A stretch of 5,087 bases of DNA from Alphaproteobacteria bacterium (GCA_005884465.1 VAZH01000510.1:1-5087); one strand, 5' to 3'. Shown: positions 1 through 5,087, counted from the first letter of the stretch. The notes: generated from the letters alone by a model not told the origin. Numbers and translations: made by a program.

Positions 1-153
1 GACTTCGACGGTGCCACGCTCGCCATCGATCTGAACGAACTCCATACCCAGCGTCTTCGCGCAAGGAGGCGGCGGCAGCCGACCATCGACGAATTTCCAG
101 AAAAATGAATTCTTGTCCACGATGCTGCTCTCGCTTTGCCTTGAATGATCCAT
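1..153 (-). CDS. Probable PaaI-type hotdog thioesterase, N-terminal part (runs off the window)
   Basis: Reading the minus strand from the ATG at 153 gives 51 uninterrupted codons to the window edge. The protein begins MDHSRQSESS and continues through FFWKFVDGRLPPPP and AKTLGMEF to GERGTVEV. A short N-terminal helix, then a proline-rich turn, then 'LGMEFVQIDGERGTVEV' as the first beta strands is the usual opening of PaaI/acyl-CoA thioesterase-like hotdog proteins, which hydrolyse acyl-CoA thioesters in the cytoplasm. The catalytic part lies outside the window, so activity and substrate cannot be judged. The start is 3 bases after the stop of the molybdopterin-binding gene, which implies co-transcription and probably translational coupling. 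No strong Shine-Dalgarno sequence precedes the ATG. A GTG at codon 12 (120-118) is an alternative start. The family call rests on a short fragment. Confidence 0.62.
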   Translation of the reverse strand, partial: MDHSRQSESSIVDKNSFFWKFVDGRLPPPPCAKTLGMEFVQIDGERGTVEV

Positions 154-156
154 CCG

Positions 157-897
157 CTATCGGGCTACGTTCAATCCCGCCAGCATCTCCTTTACCGCGG
201 TCATCGCGGCATTGAGCTTGTCGGGATCGCGCGAGCGAACGACCAGATTGGTGTTCGGCCTCTTGTCTTCATCGAGGAACGGATAACTGCCAATGATGGT
301 GTCGGGATGGGAGTTGGCGATCTCGCGCAAGGGACCGCCGATGTCGCCTTCCCTTGCATTGGCGCGAACCGAGTCCGACAGCATCCGCACCCCTGATTTC
401 AGCTTCGGCGCGACAATGTCCATCATCGCCTGCATGATCGACGGCACACCCGCCATGACGATGACATTGCCGATCTTGAAGCCGGGCGCCAGGATCGTCG
501 CGCTCTGGATCAGTTCGGCGCCGTCGGGAATCCGCGCCATGCGCAGCCGCGCCTCATTCAATTCGCCCGGGCCCTGGAAGCGCTCGCGAAACCGCGCCAC
601 CACCTCGGGATGATGGTCGATGCCGACGCCGAACGCCTTGGCGACGGCATCGCCGGTGATGTCATCATGGGTCGGTCCGATGCCGCCGGTGGTGAAGACG
701 TAGGTGTAGCGATGGCGCAGCGCATTCAGCGCCGCGATGATGTCGGCCTCGTCGTCGGCGACGACGCGGACCTCCTTGAGGTCGATCCCGATATTAGTCA
801 GGTATTCCGCGATAAAGCCGATGTTCTTGTCCTTGGTCCGCCCGGACAGGATCTCGTCGCCGATCACCAGAATTCCGGAGGTGACGATCTCATTCAT
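157..897 (-). CDS. Molybdopterin-binding / CinA N-terminal domain protein (competence-damage protein A-like)
   Basis: A complete 246-residue protein. It carries the MoaB/Mog-like (MoCF-binding) fold signature: the opening strand ILVIGDEILSGRTKDKN (residues 9-25) and the nucleotide/molybdopterin-loop motif TTGGIGPTHDD (69-79), followed by VMAGVPSIM (147-155). Full-length CinA proteins are about 400 residues with a C-terminal nicotinamide-nucleotide amidohydrolase domain. That domain is absent here, so this is the stand-alone form common in alphaproteobacteria. Relatives of the N-terminal domain have ADP-ribose pyrophosphatase activity or bind molybdopterin, but the role of this short form is not settled, and 'competence-damage inducible' is only an inherited family name. 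The start is well supported: GAGGAAA lies 6 bases upstream of the ATG. The gene is followed after 3 bases by a thioesterase-like gene and is divergent from the ATP-grasp cluster. The identification of the domain is firm; the function is not. Confidence 0.9.
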   Translation of the reverse strand: MNEIVTSGILVIGDEILSGRTKDKNIGFIAEYLTNIGIDLKEVRVVADDEADIIAALNALRHRYTYVFTTGGIGPTHDDITGDAVAKAFGVGIDHHPEVVARFRERFQGPGELNEARLRMARIPDGAELIQSATILAPGFKIGNVIVMAGVPSIMQAMMDIVAPKLKSGVRMLSDSVRANAREGDIGGPLREIANSHPDTIIGSYPFLDEDKRPNTNLVVRSRDPDKLNAAMTAVKEMLAGLNVAR

Positions 898-1121
898 GAC
901 TTTCCTCGCCCTGCATTATCGTGACCTTGCCTAGTCAACACCTTGAAGTCACGGGGTTTTGCTGCCGAAATAAGCACTGAGCAGCCATTTTTTCAGGCAG
1001 CACAACGACCGTCCAGACCAAATGCTCTCCGACAATGCATATCGCGCTGGCCCGAGCCTTGCTACCATCCCTTTGAGTCATGCACTGTCCCGCATGGCCT
1101 TTAAAAAAAGCGTCGGGATAT
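898..1121. promoter_or_regulatory. Divergent intergenic region that must hold promoters in both directions
   Basis: This stretch separates the minus-strand molybdopterin-binding gene from the plus-strand ATP-grasp gene, so promoters for both transcription units should lie here. It is less GC-rich than its flanks. Weak signals only: TTGAAG (943-948) with GAAATA (967-972) at an 18-base spacing is a poor plus-strand sigma-70 candidate. An inverted pair GTGAC (921-925) / GTCAC (948-952) and an inverted pair GCTGCC (961-966) / GGCAGC (996-1001) could be operator or hairpin arms, but short arms like these arise by chance. No convincing minus-strand promoter was found: TTGACT (938-933) and GATAAT (920-915) are only 12 bases apart. 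Part of this region (1080-1121) would be coding if the longer ATP-grasp start were used. Confidence 0.4.
901..907 (-). promoter_or_regulatory. Ribosome binding site of the molybdopterin-binding gene
   Basis: On the minus strand GAGGAAA is followed by a short spacer and then ATG at 897. It is a good match to the anti-Shine-Dalgarno sequence at normal spacing and fixes the start of the molybdopterin-binding gene. It is the clearest ribosome binding site in the window; the plus-strand cluster genes have much weaker ones. Confidence 0.7.
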
Positions 1122-2540
1122 ATGGCAGTTGCGTTCGATGAAATGAACGGCCCTGACGGCGACCTCCGTCCGGCCTATCAGGAACTCTCCCGCTGGCTGA
1201 AGGAGACGCCGCGGGACGCCCTGGAATATCGTCGTCAGGAAGCGGAGCTGTTGTTTCGGCGGATCGGCATCACCTTTGCCGTCTATGGCGACGCCGAAGC
1301 CCAGGAACGGCTGATTCCCTTCGACGTGATCCCACGGATCATGTCGGCGAAAGAGTGGGCGATCCTCGAAAAAGGCCTGAAGCAGCGGGTGCGCGCGCTC
1401 AACATGTTCCTGCGCGACATCTATCACGGCCGCGAAGTGCTGCGCGCCAATGTCATTCCCGAGGACCTGATCTTCCACAACCCGGTATTCCGCCCCGAGA
1501 TGAACGGGCAGAATGTGCCGCACGATGTCTACGTCCACATCGCCGGCATCGACATCGTCCGCGTCAACCCGGAAAACTTCTTCGTGCTGGAGGACAATGC
1601 GCGCACGCCCTCCGGCGTCTCCTACATGCTGGAAAACCGCGAAATCATGATGCGGCTGTTTCCGGACCTGTTTGCCCGCCACCGCGTCGCGCCGGTGGAA
1701 AGATATCCGGACGAGCTGTTGTCGGCATTGCGATCGGTGGCGCCGCTCGGCGCCGCGGCCGAGCCGACGGTGGCGCTGATGACGCCCGGCGTCTACAACT
1801 CCGCCTATTACGAGCATTCTTTTCTGGCCGACAAGCTCGGCATCGAGCTGGTCGAGGGCCGCGACCTCATCGTCAAGAACGATGAGGTGTTCATGCGCAC
1901 CACCGAAGGCCTGAAGCGCGTCGATGTCATCTACCGCCGCGTCGATGACGACTTCCTCGACCCCTTGACCTTCCGCCCGGATTCGGCGCTCGGCGTACCC
2001 GGGCTGATGTCGGCCTATGCCGCCGGCAACATCACCCTCGCCAACGCGGTCGGGACCGGCATTGCCGACGACAAGGCGGTCTACTCCTACATGCCCGAGA
2101 TCGTGAAATTCTATCTCGGCCAAGAACCTGTCCTGAAGAACGTGCCGACCTGGCGCTGCCGCGAACCAAAGGATCTGGCTTACGTTCTCGATAATCTCGC
2201 TGAATTGGTCGTGAAGGAAGTGCACGGCTCCGGTGGCTACGGCATGCTGATTGGACCTGCCGCAACCAAGGCCACGATCGAAGCGTTCCGCGACAAGCTC
2301 AAGCGCGAGCCCGAGGGTTTTATTGCGCAACCGACGCTGGCGCTGTCGACCTGCCCGACCTGCACCGAATCCGGTCTGGCCCCGCGCCACGTCGACCTGC
2401 GCCCCTTCGTCCTCACCGGAAGCCGTCACGTCACCATCGTGCCGGGCGGGCTGACGCGGGTGGCGCTGAAGGAAGGCTCGCTGGTGGTGAATTCAAGCCA
2501 GGGCGGCGGCACCAAGGACACCTGGATATTGGATGAATAG
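1122..2540 (+). CDS. Circularly permuted type 2 ATP-grasp protein (former DUF404/DUF407), putative peptide/amide ligase
   Basis: 472 residues from the ATG at 1122. ATP-grasp enzymes join a carboxylate to an amine through an acyl-phosphate. This circularly permuted branch is predicted to make a peptide-like bond on an unknown substrate, presumably in the cytoplasm. Diagnostic blocks in order: DNARTPSGVSYMLENR (158-173), DVIYRRVDDDFLDPL (268-282), GTGIADDKAVYSYMPE (311-326), the glycine-rich ATP loop VVKEVHGSGGYG (363-374), AQPTLALSTCPT (402-413), DLRPFV (425-430), GGLTRVA (442-448) and the C-terminal signature SSQGGGTKDTW (458-468). No signal peptide or membrane segment is seen. The same frame is open back to an ATG at 1080, adding 14 residues (MHCPAWPLKKASGY). 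I prefer 1122 because MAVAFDEMNGPDG fits how I recall relatives beginning, but neither start has a strong ribosome binding site. It heads the cluster with the alpha-E and transglutaminase genes. The family is certain; the substrate is unknown. Confidence 0.93.
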   Translation: MAVAFDEMNGPDGDLRPAYQELSRWLKETPRDALEYRRQEAELLFRRIGITFAVYGDAEAQERLIPFDVIPRIMSAKEWAILEKGLKQRVRALNMFLRDIYHGREVLRANVIPEDLIFHNPVFRPEMNGQNVPHDVYVHIAGIDIVRVNPENFFVLEDNARTPSGVSYMLENREIMMRLFPDLFARHRVAPVERYPDELLSALRSVAPLGAAAEPTVALMTPGVYNSAYYEHSFLADKLGIELVEGRDLIVKNDEVFMRTTEGLKRVDVIYRRVDDDFLDPLTFRPDSALGVPGLMSAYAAGNITLANAVGTGIADDKAVYSYMPEIVKFYLGQEPVLKNVPTWRCREPKDLAYVLDNLAELVVKEVHGSGGYGMLIGPAATKATIEAFRDKLKREPEGFIAQPTLALSTCPTCTESGLAPRHVDLRPFVLTGSRHVTIVPGGLTRVALKEGSLVVNSSQGGGTKDTWILDE

Positions 2541-2609
2541 ATGCTGGAATTGAGCAAGCTCGCGCCCTTCCTTGACCCTTCCACGCAGCGGAAGATGGAA
2601 AAAAACTGA
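2541..2609 (+). other. 22-codon open frame abutting the ATP-grasp stop (possible coupling peptide, function unproven)
   Basis: The ATP-grasp stop TAG (2538-2540) is followed immediately, in the same frame, by ATG and 21 further sense codons, starting MLELSKLAPF and ending RKMEKN, then TGA at 2607-2609. This fills most of the 77-base gap before the alpha-E gene, whose ATG is 8 bases past this TGA. The frame has no Shine-Dalgarno of its own beyond what the ATP-grasp end provides (GGATGAATAG). It could be a tiny coupled peptide that delivers ribosomes to the alpha-E start, a remnant of a longer ATP-grasp C-terminus, or chance. Frames this short are common by chance, so this is recorded as a possibility, not a gene call. 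Confidence 0.2.
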
Positions 2610-2617
2610 CGTCACGC

Positions 2618-3562
2618 ATGCTGTCGCGCACCGCCGAAAACCTGTACTGGCTTGCCCGCTACGTCGAGCGCGCGGAGTATCTCGCGCGCACCATCGATGC
2701 GACGCTGCGCGTTACCGCGCTTCCCGCCACCTATATCGGCAAGACCAACGAGTGGGATTCGGCGCTATTGACCGCGGGCGTCAGCGCGGGCTTTTACGAG
2801 GTCTATGAGGAAGCCGACGAACACAATGTCGTGGACTACCTGTCGTTCTCGCCCAGCAATCCCTCCTCGATCCGCAATTGCATCGAGAATGCGCGGCTCA
2901 ATTCGCGATCGGTGCGCACCGCGCTGACCAGCGAGATGTGGGACACCATCAACTCGGCCTGGATCGAACTTCAGGAAGTCTGGTGCAAGGGCACCAAAAC
3001 CCGCGAGGAACTGGCGAGGTTCTTGCGTTTCGTGCAGGAAACCTCGCTGCGGTTCGACGGTTCGGCCTATCGCACCATGCTGCGCAACGACGCTTACTGG
3101 TTTTCGCGGCTCGGACTGCATCTCGAGCGCGCCGATAACACCGCCCGCATCCTCGACGTGAAATATCACGTGCTGTTGCCCGAGGAGGAGCATGTCGGTG
3201 GACCGCTCGATTATTATCAATGGACCTCGATCCTGCGGTCGGTCTCGGCGCTGACCGCCTATCACTGGGTCTATCGGGAGACGCTAAAACCATGGCTGAT
3301 CGCCGATCTGCTGATTCTCAACGATTCGCTGCCGCGGTCGCTGGCCAGTTGCTACGGCAATCTGGTGCGCAACCTCGACCAGATCGGCGTCGCCTACGGC
3401 CGTCAGGGCGCCGCGCAGCGCCATGCCCGCGGCGTGCGCAATCGCCTGGAGCACAGCCACATGGACGATATCTTCCAGCACGGCGTGCACGAGTTCATCC
3501 AGGAATTCATTGCGGACAATTCAAGGCTCGGCGAAATCATCACCAAACAATATTTGGTTTAG
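2618..3562 (+). CDS. Alpha-E domain protein (former DUF403), partner of the ATP-grasp ligase
   Basis: 314 residues, the normal length for a stand-alone alpha-E protein. The family is all-helical and is named for conserved glutamates. It occurs next to, or fused with, circularly permuted ATP-grasp proteins and is thought to assist their reaction, but no activity is established. The N-terminus MLSRTAENLYWLARYVERAE is the family hallmark and fixes the start, although the upstream ribosome binding site is poor (a GGAAAAAA stretch is far from the ATG). The ERA motif recurs: YWLARYVERAEYLARTID (10-27) and, in the second half, YWFSRLGLHLERADNTARIL followed by D (160-180), which suggests a two-fold helical arrangement. 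Further conserved-looking blocks are LILNDSLPRSL (232-242) and the C-terminal IITKQYLV. No signal peptide or membrane span is visible. It lies 77 bases after the ATP-grasp gene and is almost certainly co-transcribed with it. Confidence 0.93.
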   Translation: MLSRTAENLYWLARYVERAEYLARTIDATLRVTALPATYIGKTNEWDSALLTAGVSAGFYEVYEEADEHNVVDYLSFSPSNPSSIRNCIENARLNSRSVRTALTSEMWDTINSAWIELQEVWCKGTKTREELARFLRFVQETSLRFDGSAYRTMLRNDAYWFSRLGLHLERADNTARILDVKYHVLLPEEEHVGGPLDYYQWTSILRSVSALTAYHWVYRETLKPWLIADLLILNDSLPRSLASCYGNLVRNLDQIGVAYGRQGAAQRHARGVRNRLEHSHMDDIFQHGVHEFIQEFIADNSRLGEIITKQYLV

Positions 3563-3590
3563 GGGCTTGAGCATGAGCACAATCAAACAC

Positions 3591-3687
3591 CGTCATGGCC
3601 GGGCTTGTCCCGGCCATCCACGTCTTGCTTTTGGGCAGCGGTCAACAAAGGAAGACGTGGATGCCCGGGTCAAGCCCGGGCATGACG
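3591..3687. repeat. Long palindromic intergenic repeat, copy 1
   Basis: A 97-base inverted repeat with arms 3591-3624 and 3654-3687 (34 bases each, 3 differences) around a 29-base centre. Each arm is itself a hairpin with a 9-bp stem: ATGGCCGGG/CCCGGCCAT (3595-3617, loop CTTGT) and ATGCCCGGG/CCCGGGCAT (3661-3683, loop TCAAG). A second copy is at 4647-4733. I recognise this type (GTCATGGCCGGG...CCATCCACG...CGTGGATGCCCGGG) as a dispersed intergenic element of Bradyrhizobium-like genomes; I do not assign a formal family name. It lies inside the putative operon, between the alpha-E and transglutaminase genes, where as RNA it could stabilise upstream message or reduce downstream expression. When translated it gives peptides such as HGRACPGHP and DARVKPGHDD, which are not real genes. 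Confidence 0.88.
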
Positions 3688-3740
3688 ATCTTTGTGTATC
3701 GCCTACGTTGTCCAAAGTTTAGCTCCCGCCCTGGTACGTC

Positions 3741-4577
3741 ATGCGCCTGCGAATTGCCCATTCCACCAGCTACCGTTACGAACCGCCGGCCACCGGCGTC
3801 ATTCAAATCCTGCGAATGACACCCGGCAGCCATGACGGACAATACGTCGCGGAATGGCAGATCGACGTCTCCACCGATTCGCGGCTCGATGTGCATCAGG
3901 ATGCATTCGGCAATGTCACGCATGTCCTGACCGAGGGGCCGATCGCGGACCTCACCATCACGGTCGAGGGCCTGATCGAGACCCACGACACCGGCGGCGT
4001 GCTCAGGGGCACCGATGAGCGCTTTCCGCCGAGCCTGTTCCTGCGCTCGACATCGCTGACCGAAGTCAATCCGGCGATGGCGACATTTTCGCGCGAATTG
4101 CGTTCGGAATCGGAAGATGACGTGCTCGGGTTTCTGCATGCGCTGATGATGCAGATCAACGAGCACATGACGTTTGACGAAGATCCCACCAACAGTGGCA
4201 CCTCGGCGGTCGAAGCCTTCGGCCTGAAGCGCGGGGTATGCCAGGACTACGCGCATATCTTCATCGCCTGCGCGCGCTCCGGCGGCGTGCCGGCGCGCTT
4301 CGTTGCCGGACATTTCCTCCGCTCCGACGGCATGGTCAATCAGCAGGCCGGCCACGCCTGGGCCGAGGCGTTCGTGCCGGACCTCGGCTGGGTCGGCTTC
4401 GATCCGGCAAATGGCATCTGCACCACCGACGCGCATGCCCGCGTCGCCATCGGACTGGATTATCTCGGCGCCGCCCCGGTGCGCGGCACCCGCTATGGCG
4501 GCGGCACCGAAACCCTGTCGGTGACGGTCAAGGTCGATCAGGTCGGACGGCAGAGCCAATGGCAGTCGCAGTCGTAA
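3741..4577 (+). CDS. Transglutaminase-like cysteine protease/amidase (transglutaminase family protein)
   Basis: 278 residues, the typical length for the bacterial transglutaminase-like family. The N-terminal beta domain (about 1-110) opens MRLRIAHSTSYRYEPP, a familiar start for this group, with FGNVTH at 56-61. The papain-like catalytic core follows, with the full triad visible: Cys167 in GVCQDYAH, His205 in AGHAWAE and Asp221 in FDPANG. Such proteins usually hydrolyse peptide or amide bonds; acyl transfer is also possible. No signal peptide is evident, so a cytoplasmic role beside the ATP-grasp ligase is likely: it may trim, release or transfer the ligated product. The start at 3741 fits the family, but the ribosome binding site is weak. 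The gene follows alpha-E after 178 bases that contain a palindromic repeat, so it may share the operon transcript or have its own promoter. The stop is 3 bases before another repeat. Confidence 0.93.
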   Translation: MRLRIAHSTSYRYEPPATGVIQILRMTPGSHDGQYVAEWQIDVSTDSRLDVHQDAFGNVTHVLTEGPIADLTITVEGLIETHDTGGVLRGTDERFPPSLFLRSTSLTEVNPAMATFSRELRSESEDDVLGFLHALMMQINEHMTFDEDPTNSGTSAVEAFGLKRGVCQDYAHIFIACARSGGVPARFVAGHFLRSDGMVNQQAGHAWAEAFVPDLGWVGFDPANGICTTDAHARVAIGLDYLGAAPVRGTRYGGGTETLSVTVKVDQVGRQSQWQSQS

Positions 4578-4580
4578 CCC

Positions 4581-4617
4581 CGTCATTGCGAGGAGCGTTA
4601 GCGACGAAGCAATCCAG
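4581..4617. repeat. GTCATTGCGAG-type dispersed repeat, probably one half
   Basis: The sequence starts CGTCATTGCGAGGAGCG and ends GACGAAGCAATCCAG. It matches a short dispersed intergenic repeat that I recall from many proteobacteria, including Bradyrhizobium and Rhodopseudomonas. ATTGC (4585-4589) can pair with GCAAT (4608-4612). Full elements normally have a complementary second half (CTGGATTGCTTCG...GCAATGACG). Here only a degraded trace (TTCGCTTCGCGGACGCACTCGC, about 4621-4642, shown for location) precedes the next repeat. It begins 3 bases after the transglutaminase stop. Confidence 0.75.
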
Positions 4618-4646
4618 CTTTTCGCTTCGCGGACGCACTCGCTTTC

Positions 4647-4733
4647 CGTCATGGCCGGGCTTCGTCCCGGCCATCCACGTCTTTTTTCGGCGTGGCCAAG
4701 GCGTGGATGCCCGGGACAAGCCCGGGCATGACG
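4647..4733. repeat. Long palindromic intergenic repeat, copy 2
   Basis: An 87-base second copy of the element at 3591-3687, in the same orientation. The left arm holds ATGGCCGGG/CCCGGCCAT (4651-4674, loop CTTCGT) and the right arm ATGCCCGGG/CCCGGGCAT (4707-4729, loop ACAAG). The outer boxes CGTCATG and CATGACG and the inner CCACG/CGTGG boxes are the same; the centre is shorter than in copy 1. It lies in the spacer between the convergent transglutaminase and solute-binding protein genes, where such a hairpin could block read-through in both directions. Confidence 0.88.
4651..4687 (+). terminator. Possible terminator formed by the left hairpin of repeat copy 2
   Basis: A perfect 9-bp GC-rich stem (4651-4659 with 4666-4674) is followed by CCACGTC and then six T residues (4682-4687). 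The T run is 7 bases beyond the stem base, farther than in a textbook intrinsic terminator, so efficiency is doubtful. The position, 74 bases past the transglutaminase stop and before a convergent gene, is right for ending the plus-strand cluster transcript. Confidence 0.35.
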
Positions 4734-4754
4734 AGTGGAACGTTGGGGAGTGGT

Positions 4755-5087
4755 CTACTTGTCCAGCCAGACTTCCTCGAACCGCAGGTTATTGTATTGG
4801 CTGTTTTCGTGCGGCGTGAAATTTTTCACGTAGGGCTGCCAGCAGTTGCCGGCCACGCCGGAGAGAATGATCGGACGGGCCGCGTCGTCCACAAGAAGAC
4901 GCTCGATAGCCCAGACGATTTTCTTGCGTTTCTCCTTGTCCTTTTCGCTCGATTGCGCAGCCAGCAGCCTGTCCACCTCAGCATTGCAGTACTGCGTATA
5001 GTTGCGCTCCGATCTGCACGAATAGTTCTCGACGATATTGCCGTCGGGGTCGTCGACGCTGACGCCGGTGACGTTTAGTCCGATCGT
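4755..5087 (-). CDS. ABC transporter solute-binding protein, family 5 (peptide/nickel/opine type), C-terminal part
   Basis: The minus strand is open from the window edge at 5087 to TAG at 4757-4755, giving the last 110 residues. Segments such as NYSCRSERNYTQYCNAEVDRL (shown from residue 21 of the fragment on, one line only), ERLLVDDAARPIILSG and the ending FEEVWLDK match the C-terminal lobe of extracellular solute-binding proteins of family 5. In these, a 'Y.N.EVD.LL...A....D...R...' helix is followed by a 'P.I.L' strand and a closing 'VWLDK'. These periplasmic proteins deliver oligopeptides, nickel or similar ligands to an ABC importer. Ligand specificity and the signal peptide lie outside the window. 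A GTG at 4976 is an internal codon, not the start. The gene is convergent with the transglutaminase gene, so it is not part of that operon, and its permease partners are not in view. Confidence 0.82.
   Translation of the reverse strand, partial: TIGLNVTGVSVDDPDGNIVENYSCRSERNYTQYCNAEVDRLLAAQSSEKDKEKRKKIVWAIERLLVDDAARPIILSGVAGNCWQPYVKNFTPHENSQYNNLRFEEVWLDK

Noticed and set aside
915..938. TTGACT and GATAAT on the minus strand as a promoter for the molybdopterin-binding gene
   Set aside because: Each hexamer is good alone but they are only 12 bases apart, too close for a sigma-70 promoter.
898..1079. A tRNA, small RNA gene or riboswitch in the divergent spacer
   Set aside because: I saw no cloverleaf, no conserved riboswitch core and no strong hairpin followed by a T run; only short inverted pairs are present.
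1101..2429. A 442-codon open frame antisense to the ATP-grasp gene
   Set aside because: Its protein is rich in R, G, H, D and V with no recognisable domain, as expected for the complement of a GC-rich gene. The sense strand carries all the ATP-grasp motifs.
3573..3722. A small plus-strand frame starting MSTIKHRHGRACPGHP and continuing to DARVKPGHDD
   Set aside because: It is almost entirely translated palindromic repeat. Such frames recur wherever this repeat occurs and are a common source of false hypothetical genes.
3642..4652. A 336-codon open frame antisense to the transglutaminase gene
   Set aside because: Its ends lie in repeat sequence (PGLDPGIHVF is a translated palindrome) and its middle is the shadow of a gene with a complete catalytic triad on the other strand.
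3591..4733. CRISPR array or insertion sequence
   Set aside because: There are only two palindrome copies about 1 kb apart, with no regular spacers, no cas gene, no transposase and no target-site duplication.
4692..5078. A 128-codon plus-strand frame across repeat copy 2 and the solute-binding protein gene
   Set aside because: It begins in the repeat (MPGTSPGMT) and continues antisense to a recognisable solute-binding protein C-terminus.

Overview
The window looks like chromosomal DNA from a GC-rich alphaproteobacterium, most likely Bradyrhizobium, Rhodopseudomonas, Nitrobacter or a close relative. This is judged from the strong G/C third-position bias, the protein sequences, and two kinds of intergenic palindromic repeat that I associate with that group. 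The species call is inference; no search was run.

Layout. Positions 1-153 (minus strand) hold the first 51 codons of a probable hotdog-fold PaaI-type thioesterase. It lies 3 bases downstream of a complete molybdopterin-binding/CinA N-terminal domain protein (897-157, minus), so the two probably share a transcript. A divergent intergenic region (about 898-1121) separates them from a plus-strand cluster of three genes: a circularly permuted ATP-grasp enzyme (1122-2540, or from 1080), an alpha-E domain protein (2618-3562) and a transglutaminase-like cysteine protease/amidase (3741-4577). A 97-base palindromic repeat (3591-3687) sits between the second and third genes. After the third gene comes a 177-base convergent spacer made almost entirely of repeats: a GTCATTGCGAG-type element (4581-4617) and a second copy of the palindromic repeat (4647-4733). 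The window ends with the last 110 codons of a family 5 (peptide/nickel type) ABC transporter solute-binding protein on the minus strand (5087-4755).

How the genes work together. The ATP-grasp/alpha-E/transglutaminase trio is a known but biochemically unsolved gene neighbourhood. Comparative genomics has proposed that it makes a peptide or peptide-like amide bond (ATP-grasp ligase, with alpha-E as helper) and then hydrolyses or transfers it (transglutaminase fold). It is often found with the Anbu proteasome-like peptidase. No Anbu gene is visible here: its usual downstream neighbourhood is occupied by repeats and a convergent transporter gene. The trio is the most interesting system in the window. 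It is not new as a family, but its substrate is, as far as I know, undefined.
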